A stretch of DNA of 64,000 bases from assembly GCA_903882665.1 (NCBI GenBank), contig CAIRXW010000021.1:30349-94348 (forward strand). Direction: 5' to 3'. The first letter of the stretch is position 1, and every line of letters begins with the position of its first letter. A model generated the notes under the pieces. That model saw nothing but the letters and a program-made list of their open reading frames with translations, was not told the origin of the DNA and made no database searches. Below are positions 9,144 to 18,851 of this stretch, piece after piece. The translations under genes were made by a program, and so were the position numbers. This DNA comes from an uncultured Chlorobiaceae bacterium. GTDB lineage: Bacteria; Bacteroidota; Chlorobiia; Chlorobiales; Chlorobiaceae.

Positions 9144-10412
9144 ATGAAGCTGCACCTTTTTGATGGAGAGTTGAACCCTGTTGCACGGCTTTTTCTCTCT
9201 GTTTCAGTCACTGTTATCGCCCTTGCCTCACTCCTTGGAGCGGCAGGGGCAGTGACCGGCAATCTTTTTCTTTTGAAGATCCATCCCTATCTTTTCTTTA
9301 TCGGCTTCGGCAACCTTGCCATCCTTATTCTCAACCGTTACCTGACCGCCGCCATCTATCCTGAACTGAAGATCGACCCCCGCAGGCAGGTGCGTTATAT
9401 TGCTGTTGTTCTGCTCTCTCTTGTCATGATTGTGGTTGCTGTAGCCATGGAGTGGCCATTGCTGAAGGCTCTGACCGGGTTGGTGCTCATGATTATGGTT
9501 GTGGGGCCGATCAGGGAGATTTTTACCACACTGTCGATTCCGAAAATATGGAAAGAGGTCTCGGTTCGTTACTACATTTTTGATGTCCTTTTTCTCTTCG
9601 TTGCCAATCTTGGGCTCTTTACGCTCGGTCTCAAGGAGGCTTTTCCCGATGAGCGTCTCATTCCTTTCTTTGTGACCCAGTCTTCCTATTTTCTGGGTTC
9701 CTCTTTTCCTCTCAGCATCAGTGTGATGGGTTTTCTTTACACTTATGCATGGAGTCGCTCATCAAAGCGCGAGCTGGTCAAACGCCTCTTCAGCCTCTGG
9801 TTTTATGTTTTTGTTGGCGGAGTTCTGCTTTTTTTGATTTTGATTCTTGCCGAGAACTACCTGGGGATGATGCTGATCAGCCACTTTCTGCTTTTTGGTG
9901 TGATGGCCCTTCTCGGCAGTTTTGCCATCTATCTCTACCACTTTTTCCATAAAAACTTCCCCCATCCGGCCCTTGCCTTTCTCTTGAGTGGCCTTGCCCT
10001 TCTTTTTGCTACAAGTGCCTATGGTATCATGAATATCTACTTTCTCAAGGGTATTCATTTCGGCACCATACCTCCCCTCCGCCTTGACAGGATGTGGATT
10101 TATCACTCTCATACCCATGCGGCGCTGCTCGGCTGGATAACATGCTCTTTTATCGGTATGCTCTATATTGTCATACCCTCAATTGTGCGCGAAAACTCTC
10201 TTGAAACACTCAGAAGCGAGATGGCACTCTCGGCATTGCTTCCGAGGCCACTCATGAAAAAAGCATTCAAACAACTTACCGTGCTTCTGCTCTCGGCAAC
10301 GGCAATCCTTCTCGCCTTTTTTCTTGAAAATAATCTTCTGCTCGGCGTTGCAGGCACTCTCTATGGATGTGCAGTTTATTATGTATCGGTTAATCTTCGG
10401 CTTGAAATATGA
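9144..10412 (+). CDS. Polytopic membrane protein, haem-copper-oxidase subunit I-like
   Basis: A 422-aa protein with about 12 membrane helices. The histidine-rich segment HSHTHAALLGWITCSFIGML (about residues 323-342), followed by a proline-containing helix end, resembles the haem-ligand helices of CcoN/NorB-like and NnrS-like proteins. An earlier histidine occurs in LKIHPYLFFIGFGN (about residue 48). The full set of copper and haem ligands of a working oxidase is not evident, so a haem-binding or nitric-oxide-related membrane role is only inferred. It starts directly after the DoxX-like gene stop. Confidence 0.5.
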   Translation: MKLHLFDGELNPVARLFLSVSVTVIALASLLGAAGAVTGNLFLLKIHPYLFFIGFGNLAILILNRYLTAAIYPELKIDPRRQVRYIAVVLLSLVMIVVAVAMEWPLLKALTGLVLMIMVVGPIREIFTTLSIPKIWKEVSVRYYIFDVLFLFVANLGLFTLGLKEAFPDERLIPFFVTQSSYFLGSSFPLSISVMGFLYTYAWSRSSKRELVKRLFSLWFYVFVGGVLLFLILILAENYLGMMLISHFLLFGVMALLGSFAIYLYHFFHKNFPHPALAFLLSGLALLFATSAYGIMNIYFLKGIHFGTIPPLRLDRMWIYHSHTHAALLGWITCSFIGMLYIVIPSIVRENSLETLRSEMALSALLPRPLMKKAFKQLTVLLLSATAILLAFFLENNLLLGVAGTLYGCAVYYVSVNLRLEI

Positions 10413-10439
10413 AATAATATCCTGGCGGAGGATACCATT

Positions 10440-11387
10440 ATGGGCTCTATGAATCGACCTTATGTGACGGTGACCATACCGATGTACAATAATGCCCGTT
10501 TTATTGGCGAGACGATAGAGTCGGTGCTTTCACAGACTTTTACCGATTTTGAGCTCCTGATTTATGATGATCATTCGACCGATGGCTCCTATGATATTGC
10601 GGCTTCGTTGAGCGATTCGCGCATAAAGCTTTTCAGAAATCCCGAAAACCTCGGGCCGGAGGGTAACTGGAACAGGGCGATCAGCAAGGTTCGGGGGAAG
10701 TATGTCAAGCTTCTCTGCGGTGACGACATTCTTTTTCCTGAATGTCTTGAAAAGCAGGTTGCGGTTTTTGATGATCCGCTTAATAGTGGAGTAAGCCTGG
10801 TGAGCAGTCAAAGGACTATTATTGATCCTGCAGGAAATACCCTTATCAAAAAGGTCAATTTTGTTGATGGTGGCCGTATGGAACCAGCCGATGTGGTCAG
10901 AAAAATGGTTCGTATGGGCACCAATATTATCGGGGAGCCGGGTTGCGGCCTCTATCCGGCCGACCTGATTGCCAAAATCAGTGGTTACAGCGCCGTTGTG
11001 CCCTACACCATTGACCTTGACTTCTGGATACAGATGCTCAAGCATGGTGATCTCTTTGTGATTGACGAATCACTTTGTGCTTTCCGCATCTCCGACCTCT
11101 CCTGGTCATCAAGGATAGGTGAGCTTCGATATGAGCAGTTCATCGAATTTATGGAGCAGGCAGCATCTGATGAAAGTCACGGGGTTACTGACCTTGACCT
11201 TTTTATCGGAAAAATCAATTGCGCCGTACAGTCGATGACCAGCCTGATGGGCTTCAAACTTTTTGCCTCTTCAAGCGCAAGAAAAAGAGAGGGAAAGCCG
11301 GCAGAAGAGAGCAGGGTGGGGCATGGAAAGCAGGATGCCCATTTTACGGGGAGAAATTTTTTTTACAACAACGAATTAATCAAGTAG
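10440..11387 (+). CDS. Family 2 glycosyltransferase
   Basis: A 315-aa GT-A fold enzyme expected to transfer a nucleotide sugar to a cell-surface glycan. The N-terminal core shows [20 protein letters not shown], then YDDHSTDGS and the metal-binding GDDILFP (a DXD-like site). The start at 10440 follows a good GGAGG ribosome site. The C-terminus (from about residue 280) is charged and low in complexity, rich in Lys/Arg/Glu. It stands alone, without other polysaccharide genes next to it; acceptor and donor are unknown. Confidence 0.85.
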   Translation: MGSMNRPYVTVTIPMYNNARFIGETIESVLSQTFTDFELLIYDDHSTDGSYDIAASLSDSRIKLFRNPENLGPEGNWNRAISKVRGKYVKLLCGDDILFPECLEKQVAVFDDPLNSGVSLVSSQRTIIDPAGNTLIKKVNFVDGGRMEPADVVRKMVRMGTNIIGEPGCGLYPADLIAKISGYSAVVPYTIDLDFWIQMLKHGDLFVIDESLCAFRISDLSWSSRIGELRYEQFIEFMEQAASDESHGVTDLDLFIGKINCAVQSMTSLMGFKLFASSSARKREGKPAEESRVGHGKQDAHFTGRNFFYNNELIK

Positions 11388-11394
11388 GCAGGTT

Positions 11395-11760
11395 ATGCAA
11401 CTCACAGCAAAGCTCGTAGCAATTCTTCCTGAACAGACGGGTGCAGGAAAAAATGGAACATGGAAAAAACAGGATATTATTGTTGAAACTGACGGGCAGT
11501 ACCCCAAGAAAGTCTGCATCTCCCTGTGGGGCGAAAAGTATGACCGGAATTTACTCAAGACCGGATCGAAGCTCACCATCTCTTTCGATATTGAAAGTCG
11601 TGAATTCAATGGCAAGTGGTATACCGATGTCAAGGGATGGAAGGTTGAGGGTGACAATGCGGGCGGTGACTCCTGTTCACAGGATCCAGGCTTTTATGCT
11701 CCACCAGTTTTTGAGCGTGACGGCGCGACTACTGTTTCCAATGACGATTGTCCGTTTTGA
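11395..11760 (+). CDS. DUF3127 OB-fold protein
   Basis: A 121-aa protein matching the DUF3127 pattern: GKNGTWKKQDIIVETDGQYP, then KVCISLWGEK and, later, GKWYTDVKGWKVE. The family is predicted to have a single-strand-DNA-binding (OB) fold. It starts 7 nt after the glycosyltransferase stop and lies 51 nt before a DEDDh exonuclease gene. That fits a role in DNA metabolism, but this is inference from position. The C-terminal 35 residues are acidic and end in DDCPF, resembling an SSB-type acidic tip that recruits partners. Confidence 0.75.
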   Translation: MQLTAKLVAILPEQTGAGKNGTWKKQDIIVETDGQYPKKVCISLWGEKYDRNLLKTGSKLTISFDIESREFNGKWYTDVKGWKVEGDNAGGDSCSQDPGFYAPPVFERDGATTVSNDDCPF

Positions 11761-11811
11761 GCTTCAGGCAGCGATTTTTCAGGAATTTCACTCTTCGGAG
11801 GAGACCAATCC

Positions 11812-12384
11812 ATGTATCTTTTTTTTGATACCGAAACGACAGGGTTGCCGCGTAACTGGCGCGCACCGGTGACCGATATCAACAACTGGCCAAGAACGGT
11901 TCAGTTGGCTTTTTTATACTGCGACCGTGAGGGTAACCAACTCTCTTCCGGTGATTATCTTATCAAGCCGGAAGGATTTGTGATTCCATTCTCCGCCGCT
12001 AAGATTCATGGCATCTCAACCGAGAGGGCCACGCTTGAAGGAGCGCCGCTTGAGCAGGTACTGCAATTATTCCATGAGCTTGTTGCTGATGCAGAGGTGC
12101 TGGTGGCCCACAATATCAGCTTTGATGAAAAGATCGTGGGCAGTGAACTGATAAGGGCTGGAATGCCAAATTCCCTGCCGTCAAAAAGAAAGATATGCAC
12201 CATGGAGAGTTCAACCGATTTTTGTGCCATCAAGGGGCCTTATGGCAACAAATGGCCCAAACTCTCTGAACTCTATTTCCGGTTATTCGGCACAGTATTT
12301 GATGAAGCGCATAATGCGGCGATCGATATGCAGGCAACGGCAAAATGTTTTTGGGAGTTGAAGAGAAGGGGTGTCATCGCGTAA
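11812..12384 (+). CDS. 3'-5' exonuclease, DnaQ-like (DEDDh)
   Basis: A 190-aa exonuclease domain protein. Exo I is FFDTETTGLP (residues 4-13), Exo II is HNISFDEKIV (about 100-109), and Exo III is HNAAIDMQAT (about 165-174), giving the four acidic residues and histidine of the DEDDh class. It has no polymerase or BRCT extension and is shorter than the replicative epsilon subunit. A strong GGAGGAG ribosome site precedes the ATG at 11812. It may act with the OB-fold protein encoded just upstream. Confidence 0.85.
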   Translation: MYLFFDTETTGLPRNWRAPVTDINNWPRTVQLAFLYCDREGNQLSSGDYLIKPEGFVIPFSAAKIHGISTERATLEGAPLEQVLQLFHELVADAEVLVAHNISFDEKIVGSELIRAGMPNSLPSKRKICTMESSTDFCAIKGPYGNKWPKLSELYFRLFGTVFDEAHNAAIDMQATAKCFWELKRRGVIA

Positions 12385-12403
12385 CCGCTAACCATCAATA
12401 ATC

Positions 12404-13162
12404 ATGAGGCTTTTTGAGAAAATAGCGCTCGTCACCGGAGCAGCGGGCGGGATCGGCAGGGCAGTGGCACTCTGTTTTGCCGCGCAGGGGGCCGTTGTGA
12501 TTGCCAGCGATAGTAATGCGCCTGGATGCGCAGAAACCCTTGCGCTTCTTGAGCAGAAAGGATGGAGTGGCAGTTCGGTACTGGCCGATGTCACAAAAGA
12601 GGAGGAGATCCGTGCGCTCTACCGTCATATCCGAGAGTGCTTCGGGAGAGTTGATATTGTGGTGAACATTGCCGGTGGAGACTGTGAACCAGCGGCCGAT
12701 GTTGAGGATATTGACTATCTGAAAATGAGTGCCAATCTTGACTTGAACCTTAAATCGTGCATCATCTCCTGCCGGGAGGCGGCCCGGTTGATGAAGCCGC
12801 AGGGGTTTGGCAAAATCGTCAATATGAGCTCGCTGGTCTATCGTGGGAGTCCAAACCAGTTCTCCTACTCTGCAGCCAAGGGAGGCATTTACGCCTTTAC
12901 CCGCTCACTTGCTCTCTCGCTCGGTCGCTATGGTATCACCGCCAATGCCCTTGCGCCAGCGTTGGTCGAGGTTCCAGCCTTTGTTGCCGCATTGGGCCCG
13001 GAACGGTGGGAGATGCTCCGTAAGGAGTGCGCACAACGCTACCCGCTTGGCCGAATTGCAACACCTGACGATGTTGCCCGTTGCGCCCTTTTTCTCGCCT
13101 CCGATGATGCAGCCTTCATTACCGGGCAGATTCTGGAAATTTCCGGGGGAGCGAGGCTTTGA
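12404..13162 (+). CDS. Short-chain dehydrogenase/reductase
   Basis: A 252-aa Rossmann-fold oxidoreductase of the classical SDR type. The cofactor motif TGAAGGIGRA lies at about residues 9-18, NIAGG and NMSSL mark the core strands, and the catalytic YSAAK lies at about residue 152. The C-terminus GQILEISGGARL matches the FabG-like subgroup. The substrate is not predictable. It lies 19 nt after the exonuclease gene and is followed by a possible terminator at 13197-13230. Confidence 0.85.
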   Translation: MRLFEKIALVTGAAGGIGRAVALCFAAQGAVVIASDSNAPGCAETLALLEQKGWSGSSVLADVTKEEEIRALYRHIRECFGRVDIVVNIAGGDCEPAADVEDIDYLKMSANLDLNLKSCIISCREAARLMKPQGFGKIVNMSSLVYRGSPNQFSYSAAKGGIYAFTRSLALSLGRYGITANALAPALVEVPAFVAALGPERWEMLRKECAQRYPLGRIATPDDVARCALFLASDDAAFITGQILEISGGARL

Positions 13163-13196
13163 GCTCACCCGGATTCAACTGCTTGGCATAGTATAA

Positions 13197-13230
13197 GAGG
13201 AAGAGGACTCTTCCTGGTATTCGTTTTTTG
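13197..13230 (+). terminator. Possible rho-independent terminator
   Basis: AGGAAGA-GGAC-TCTTCCT forms a 7-bp stem. The T-run (six T) comes about 9 nt later, farther than ideal. It ends the 10440-13162 gene run. Confidence 0.4.
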
Positions 13231-13325
13231 AGTTGGCATTGAAAATAGTTGTATTTTGCATAAAAACCAGTGGAGACAGCAGGTTATCGGCTGCACGCTG
13301 AAGGATTGAAAAGGTTTTAAACGTT

Positions 13326-16300
13326 ATGATGTTAACTACGGCCACCGAGGTCGCGCATGTTCCTGTGAACGCTCCGCGCGAGATTCCTTTTAATTATACA
13401 TCTGCTGGAGATCGACAGGCGATATCGTTCCTGCTTGGCCCGGATATTGTTCAGATGCTGGATGAGTTGCGCGATTTGCGGGTTACCGGAAGGTCTGCGC
13501 GGCTGCTCATGGGTATTATCGGTGAAATTCTCATTCATCGTCGCAATCCTTATCTTTTTCAGGAGCTGGTGAACTCTTCTGCCCGTCGCCGCCGCTTGTT
13601 TGAGAGGGCCTTTGCCGAGCTTGATACTATTGCGGATATGGCGAATGGTGAGGCGAGGGTCTCCTCTATTGTGGGTGCGGTGCGTGAGCAGCTTGAGCGC
13701 TTTCGTTCGGCCGTTGAGAAGGCGCCTGAACTTCGGCGTCGCATGAAGCGTGAGCTTGGTGCGGTTGTGGGGGTAAAAAATGTTCTTTTTGATCCGTTTT
13801 CTCTTGTGGCTCATGCAACTGATGCTACGGACTGGCGGCTTCATCTTCCTTCGGCCGTGGTGACGCCTGACGAGGAGTCGCAGGTTGCGCCGCTCATTAC
13901 AGCGATTGCAGCACTCGGGCTCAACATTATTCCGAGGGGTGCCGGTACCGGGTTGACCGGGGGTGCGGTTCCGTTGCGGTCGAGGTGTGTGATTATCAAT
14001 ACGGAAAAACTTAACCGCGTTCGGGGTATTTCGGTGCGTGATTTTCAGCTGAAAAATGGGCAGATATCGCAGGCTTCAGTCATTGAGCTTGAAGCGGGCG
14101 TGATTACTGAACGTGCGATGGAGGAGGCTGATGAACACGGTCTTGTCTTTGCCACTGATCCAACCAGTGAGTGGGCTTGTACGGTCGGGGGAAATATTGC
14201 CGAAAATGCGGGGGGAAAGATGGCTGTCCGCTGGGGTACCTGTATCGACAATCTGCTTGAGTGGCGTATGGCGATGCCTTCGGGTGAAAACTGGACGGTA
14301 AAGCGTGCTGACCACCAGTTGCGGAAAATCATGCATGAGGACAGGGTTCTTTTTGAGGTGTGGAATGAGTCGGGCAAGAGAATTGATCGCATTGAGTTGT
14401 CTGGCACCGATATCCGTAAAAAAGGGCTCTGGAAGGATATTACCAACAAGGCGCTCGGGGGAGTACCGGGCTTGCAGAAGGAGGGGACTGACGGGGTGAT
14501 TACTTCGGCTCTTTTTGTCCTTTATCCGAAGTATCCTGAAAAAAGAACGCTTTGCCTTGAGTTTTTCGGGCCTGACATGGATGAGGCCAGTCGGGTGATT
14601 CTTGAGCTGTCAAAAATTTTCCCGCTCCATTCAGAGAATCGTGAGGCGTTGCTTGCGCTGGAGCATTTTGATGATGAGTATATCCGTGCCATCGACTACA
14701 AGGTGAAGGCACCCCGTGCCCAGACGCCGAAAGCGGTGCTGCTGATCGATATTGCAGGCAACAGTGCTTCGGAGGTGCAGAGCGGTGTGGAGCGGGTCGA
14801 GAGGCTGCTTGAGCCTCATCCCAACACTCTGATGTTTCTGGCCAGGGATAATGCGGAGGCGATTCGTTTTTGGGCTGATCGCAAAAAGCTTGGCGCGATT
14901 GCCCGGCGAACCAATGCGTTCAAGCTTAACGAGGATATTGTTATTCCGCTTGAGGCGCTGGCTGAGTTTTCCCGCTTTATCGACAGACTCAATATTGAGG
15001 AGGAGCGTTATGCCCAGCGTCGCTTTGTGGAGCGTGCACGCGATCTTCTCGCAACCTCAACGGTAAGCGGGGATGGCGGGCAGTTTGCCTCAAAGATTCC
15101 TGCGGGGGTTGAGCTTTGTCGCATGTTCAGCGGAAAGATTGATGCTGAGTCGGAAGAGTCGCTCCGTTCACTTGCTGTTGTGCATGAGCTCCGCAGTGAG
15201 CTTGGAGAGCTGGTTCAGGGTTATCCTGACATGGAGGCTGCCCTTTATGGCGCTTATCAGCATGTTCGCGACCGCCGTATTGTGCTGGCAACACACATGC
15301 ATGCCGGTGACGGCAATGTTCACGTCAATGTACCGGTACTTTCCAACGACAGGCCAATGCTGGAGCGGGCGGACAAAGTGATTGACCATGTTATGGAGAA
15401 GGTGGTTTCGCTCGGCGGGGTCGTGTCGGGTGAGCATGGTATTGGTGTCACCAAACTGAAATATCTCGATCCGGCCATTGTTGAAGAGCTTTCGCGCTAT
15501 CGTCGCCGGGTTGATCCGAAAGGAATCATGAATCCCGGCAAGCTTGACGATTATGAGCTGCTTGACTATATCTTTACCCCATCATTCAATCGCCTTGAGC
15601 TTGAGGCGCATATTCTCCGGCGAGCCCAGATTGAGGTGCTTTCAAAAAAGGTCGATTACTGTATCCGGTGCGGCAAGTGCAAGACGGACTGCTGTGTCTA
15701 TTATCCCTCCCGGGGGATGTTTTATCATCCAAGGAACAAGAATCTTGCGATCGGTTCACTGATTGAGGCACTTCTTTTTGATGCCCAGCGTGAGCGTACT
15801 ACTGACTTTGCCCTTCTGAAGTGGCTTGAAGAGGTGGCCGACCACTGTACCATCTGTCACAAATGTCTTAAGCCATGTCCCGTCGATATCGATAGCGGGG
15901 AGGTGTCGGTGCTGGAGCGTGAAATTCTTTCGGAGTGGGGCTTCAAGCACACTTCACCGGTCACTGAATTAACGTTGCGCTATCTTGAAAGCCGTTCACC
16001 TGCTTTGAATGCCCTTTTTCGTCGTGCTGTGCTGCGAATCGGCGGAGCCGTTCAGCGGGCTGGTACCAGGCTCACTTCGCCGCTGCAGCCGGAAAATGAT
16101 CCACCGGCTCTCTATCCGCTTCGTCTGCTTCGCTCTGCGGTGCCGCCGGTACCTGAGTATACCCTGCGTGATCTTCTGCCGGAGTGCGGCCCCAATCAGG
16201 TGCTTGTTTTCGAGCCTGCAGGCGAGGTTCGAAGTAACGTTTTTTATTTCCCCGGATGTGGTTCAGAGCGGATGAACTCAACCATTTCAATGGCGGCGCT

Positions 16301-16982
16301 GCATCTGCTGCTTGAGCTGGGTGCGCGAGTGGTGCTTCCGCCTCCGTTTCTCTGCTGCGGCTTTCCGGCGCATGTCAATGCAAAGAGCGATCACTATTCA
16401 AGCATTGTGTTGCGCAATACCGTGATCTTCAGCCAGATCAGGGAGATGTTCTCCTATCTGGATTTTGATGCCTGCGTGGTGACTTGTGGCACCTGCATGG
16501 AGGGGCTTGATGCAATGGAAACCGGCAGGGTTTTTGGCGGAAAGATCGTCGATATTGCGCTCTATGCCCTTGGGAAAGGGCTGAGGCTTGAAGGGGAGGG
16601 AGATTACCTTTACCATGCTCCCTGTCACGACTCGCTCTCTGGTCAAGCGCGTGAAACCCTGCAAAGTCTGGGTGGGTTTGGCCGGGTGACTGCGGTGCCG
16701 CACTGTTGTTCCGAAGCAGGCACGCTGGCTCTGTCGCGTCCGGATATTACCGATTCCATGCTTCAACGCAAAAGGGATGCCATTACGGAGCTTATGCATG
16801 GAAAAGAGAGAGCTGTCATTTTGACCAACTGCCCGTCGTGCGTACAGGGGTTGGGTAGAAACCTTGATCTTGGACTGGAGCCACAGCATCTTGTTGTGGC
16901 TCTGGCTGAAAAACAGTCGGGCTCCGGCTGGATGGAGCTGATGCGTAAACAGGTGTCGAGGGGATCAGCGGTCAGCTTTTAG
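13326..16982 (+). CDS. DUF3683/FAD-linked oxidase/Fe-S oxidoreductase fusion
   Basis: A 1218-aa dehydrogenase combining modules that are often separate subunits, as in GlcD/GlcF or Dld-type systems. A DUF3683-like helical region occupies about residues 1-150. The FAD-binding domain (PRGAGTGLTGGAVPL near 199) and FAD-oxidase C domain follow (HMHAGDGNVHVNVPV near 657; GEHGIGVTKLKYLDP). Next come two cysteine clusters (CIRCGKCKTDCC near 778 and CTICHKCLKPCPVD near 841). The C-terminal CCG domains carry PGCGSERMNS, CCGFP and NCPSC. It probably oxidises a 2-hydroxy acid and passes electrons to quinone or another carrier. An AAGG ribosome site precedes the ATG at 13326. Confidence 0.87.
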   Translation: MMLTTATEVAHVPVNAPREIPFNYTSAGDRQAISFLLGPDIVQMLDELRDLRVTGRSARLLMGIIGEILIHRRNPYLFQELVNSSARRRRLFERAFAELDTIADMANGEARVSSIVGAVREQLERFRSAVEKAPELRRRMKRELGAVVGVKNVLFDPFSLVAHATDATDWRLHLPSAVVTPDEESQVAPLITAIAALGLNIIPRGAGTGLTGGAVPLRSRCVIINTEKLNRVRGISVRDFQLKNGQISQASVIELEAGVITERAMEEADEHGLVFATDPTSEWACTVGGNIAENAGGKMAVRWGTCIDNLLEWRMAMPSGENWTVKRADHQLRKIMHEDRVLFEVWNESGKRIDRIELSGTDIRKKGLWKDITNKALGGVPGLQKEGTDGVITSALFVLYPKYPEKRTLCLEFFGPDMDEASRVILELSKIFPLHSENREALLALEHFDDEYIRAIDYKVKAPRAQTPKAVLLIDIAGNSASEVQSGVERVERLLEPHPNTLMFLARDNAEAIRFWADRKKLGAIARRTNAFKLNEDIVIPLEALAEFSRFIDRLNIEEERYAQRRFVERARDLLATSTVSGDGGQFASKIPAGVELCRMFSGKIDAESEESLRSLAVVHELRSELGELVQGYPDMEAALYGAYQHVRDRRIVLATHMHAGDGNVHVNVPVLSNDRPMLERADKVIDHVMEKVVSLGGVVSGEHGIGVTKLKYLDPAIVEELSRYRRRVDPKGIMNPGKLDDYELLDYIFTPSFNRLELEAHILRRAQIEVLSKKVDYCIRCGKCKTDCCVYYPSRGMFYHPRNKNLAIGSLIEALLFDAQRERTTDFALLKWLEEVADHCTICHKCLKPCPVDIDSGEVSVLEREILSEWGFKHTSPVTELTLRYLESRSPALNALFRRAVLRIGGAVQRAGTRLTSPLQPENDPPALYPLRLLRSAVPPVPEYTLRDLLPECGPNQVLVFEPAGEVRSNVFYFPGCGSERMNSTISMAALHLLLELGARVVLPPPFLCCGFPAHVNAKSDHYSSIVLRNTVIFSQIREMFSYLDFDACVVTCGTCMEGLDAMETGRVFGGKIVDIALYALGKGLRLEGEGDYLYHAPCHDSLSGQARETLQSLGGFGRVTAVPHCCSEAGTLALSRPDITDSMLQRKRDAITELMHGKERAVILTNCPSCVQGLGRNLDLGLEPQHLVVALAEKQSGSGWMELMRKQVSRGSAVSF

Positions 16983-16994
16983 CTGGCTAATCCG

Positions 16995-17984
16995 CTAATC
17001 ATCTTCCCGTTCGCGCTCCCTGCTTCCATTGCGATGGCATCTGATGCAGTTCTGATAGTTATAAATACCTTCTTCACGATGTTCTTCGGCAATAGTTGAT
17101 GGCGAGTGCTCGTGGCAGCCGTAGCAGGTATACTGCTTGTAATTGGCCGGATTGGTGTGGCAGGTTTTGCAGCTTGCCTGATGATCACTATCGAGCCGGA
17201 AATAGCGGTCATGGTTGAATGTTGCCGGTTTCCAGCGGCTGGTACTGTGGCATGTTGCACAGCTTGCCTCTGAAGTGCGATGCAGATTATCACTGGGCTG
17301 GTCAGCCTTGTGGCAACTGATACACTGTTTTCCTGAAGCGGCAAACTTTTTGTGATCGAATGTTGCGGGTTTCCATCTGTTCGTGCTGTGGCACTCGGAG
17401 CAGGCCGCCTTTACCTCACGGTGCAGCCGGTCATTTGGCTGATCGGTTTTATGGCAAGTTATGCAGCTATTCTGGATTGATGTTGCGAGCCTTTTGTGAT
17501 CGAATGTTGCAGGCTTCCATTCTTTGATACGATGGCACTCACTGCAATTTCCTGTTGCATAGCGATGCAGGTTGTCTGCCGGTTTTTGATTTTTGTGACA
17601 GGCCGTGCAGTTTTTCTGGAGCGATAGGGTCAGCAAGGTGTGCTTGAACGTTTTGATCGCCTTTACAGCCTCTTTTCCCTTGTGGTCAGTATGGCAGTCG
17701 ATGCAGGAACTTGAAGAAAGTCCTTTGTGAAAAAGAACCTTCGATGAATCTTTTGGAAGAGAGGCACCGGCGACATTTTTGACGCCAATGGAACCCTCTT
17801 TGTGACAGGTAACGCACTGTACTGACGTTACCCCTTGAAATGGAGTGTGGCAGCTCAGGCACTCTCTTTTCAGAGCATGATGGCCCTTCATGAGTGTACC
17901 GGGGTCGAGCAGCACATCGGGAAATTTTATGGCAAGCGCTGCAAGAATGATGAGAGAGACGATAAAGGTATAAAGGGGTTTCAT
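16995..17984 (-). CDS. Twelve-haem c-type cytochrome
   Basis: A 329-aa protein with an N-terminal membrane anchor or signal (residues 5-19) and twelve CXXCH haem-attachment motifs, at cysteines 42, 57, 94, 126, 147, 174, 195, 221, 242, 272, 287 and 313. Residues 126-271 are three tandem units of about 48 residues sharing the pattern C..CHK..QP.D.LHR....CSECH....RWKPATFDHK. This looks like cytochrome c7/c3-type expansion. It should be periplasmic and transfer electrons along a haem wire. It is 7 nt downstream of the b-type membrane gene, its likely electron partner. It ends 12 nt from the convergent FAD/Fe-S dehydrogenase gene. Confidence 0.9.
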   Translation of the reverse strand: MKPLYTFIVSLIILAALAIKFPDVLLDPGTLMKGHHALKRECLSCHTPFQGVTSVQCVTCHKEGSIGVKNVAGASLPKDSSKVLFHKGLSSSSCIDCHTDHKGKEAVKAIKTFKHTLLTLSLQKNCTACHKNQKPADNLHRYATGNCSECHRIKEWKPATFDHKRLATSIQNSCITCHKTDQPNDRLHREVKAACSECHSTNRWKPATFDHKKFAASGKQCISCHKADQPSDNLHRTSEASCATCHSTSRWKPATFNHDRYFRLDSDHQASCKTCHTNPANYKQYTCYGCHEHSPSTIAEEHREEGIYNYQNCIRCHRNGSREREREDD

Positions 17985-17991
17985 CAGCCTA

Positions 17992-18570
17992 TTATTTCCA
18001 GTTCCAAAAGAAAAGTATGGAGAAAATATGTGTCACGGTTAAGGCGAGTAAAAGGGAGACCATGGGCATGTGCACCATTCTCCATTGCTCAAGAGTCTTG
18101 ACGGTCAGGCTGTCCCAGTAGTGTTGCTGCTCAATCTCCTCGTCTACCGTAGCATTGATTCCAGGTTGGTTCATATTTATTTTCACCTCTTCCTTGACTT
18201 TTTTGAGCAGATATTGCCCGACATGGCCGCTGGCGGTTACCACCATCATCAGGAAGGTCGCCGCCCAGGGTAAAATTGCGTTGAAATGGATCCCTGAATG
18301 GACAATGATCATCAGGGTACCTATCCAGCCGGTATTACAGTGTAGTTTGAGAAGTGTTTTGAGTGTGCCGTTCCTGATAACTTTTTTCTTTCGGGCGGAA
18401 TAGCCAAAGGAGATTGCAAAAAAAAGAGTTCCGCCAATGCCAAGATATCGCCCGATCCATACAAGATGAACAACATGCAGGAGGTAGTCAAGTGATATTG
18501 CGGCAATAATCAGCAGCAGATAAGAGATTGTCAGCGGCAATGTTCGTTGTACAAGGACAGATTTCCACAT
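17992..18570 (-). CDS. b-type cytochrome-like membrane protein
   Basis: A 192-aa protein with about five membrane helices. Histidines fall inside helices in pairs suited to haem b ligation: HVVHLVWIGRYLG (about residue 32), LKLHCNTGWIGTLMIIVHSGIHF (two overlapping sites), and the last helix with VHMPMVSLLLALTVTHIF. A charged cytoplasmic loop lies at about residues 120-150. It resembles cytochrome b561/ferric-reductase-like quinone oxidoreductase subunits. It is co-transcribed with the 12-haem cytochrome, so I infer a quinol-to-cytochrome c module. Direction of electron flow and partner are unknown. Confidence 0.65.
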   Translation of the reverse strand: MWKSVLVQRTLPLTISYLLLIIAAISLDYLLHVVHLVWIGRYLGIGGTLFFAISFGYSARKKKVIRNGTLKTLLKLHCNTGWIGTLMIIVHSGIHFNAILPWAATFLMMVVTASGHVGQYLLKKVKEEVKINMNQPGINATVDEEIEQQHYWDSLTVKTLEQWRMVHMPMVSLLLALTVTHIFSILFFWNWK

Positions 18571-18851
18571 GGTTCAACATCGTTAAAAGTAGTCATGAGT
18601 TTTCAATTGGAAAAGATATTCTTTGCTGCTTAAAAGAGTCTGAAAAGAGCCTTAATAATTGCTTAAAATCAATGGATAGAGGGAAGTAAGCCATTTCAGA
18701 CGAATGCGATACATTTTTTACCATCATCTTGAGTTTCTGGTTGCCTGGGCTACTGCGTGAACCTAAAAAAATTGCTCTCTTCTTCTCTTGTTTTTGTAAG
18801 TTCTTTCGATGAGTATCTTTGATAATTGACAAATGTAATGGGGGGTGGGGA
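18571..18851. other. Divergent intergenic region, no gene seen
   Basis: This AT-rich gap separates the leftward cytochrome unit from the rightward small membrane protein. It should hold both promoters. No RNA gene or convincing reading frame was found. Confidence 0.5.
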
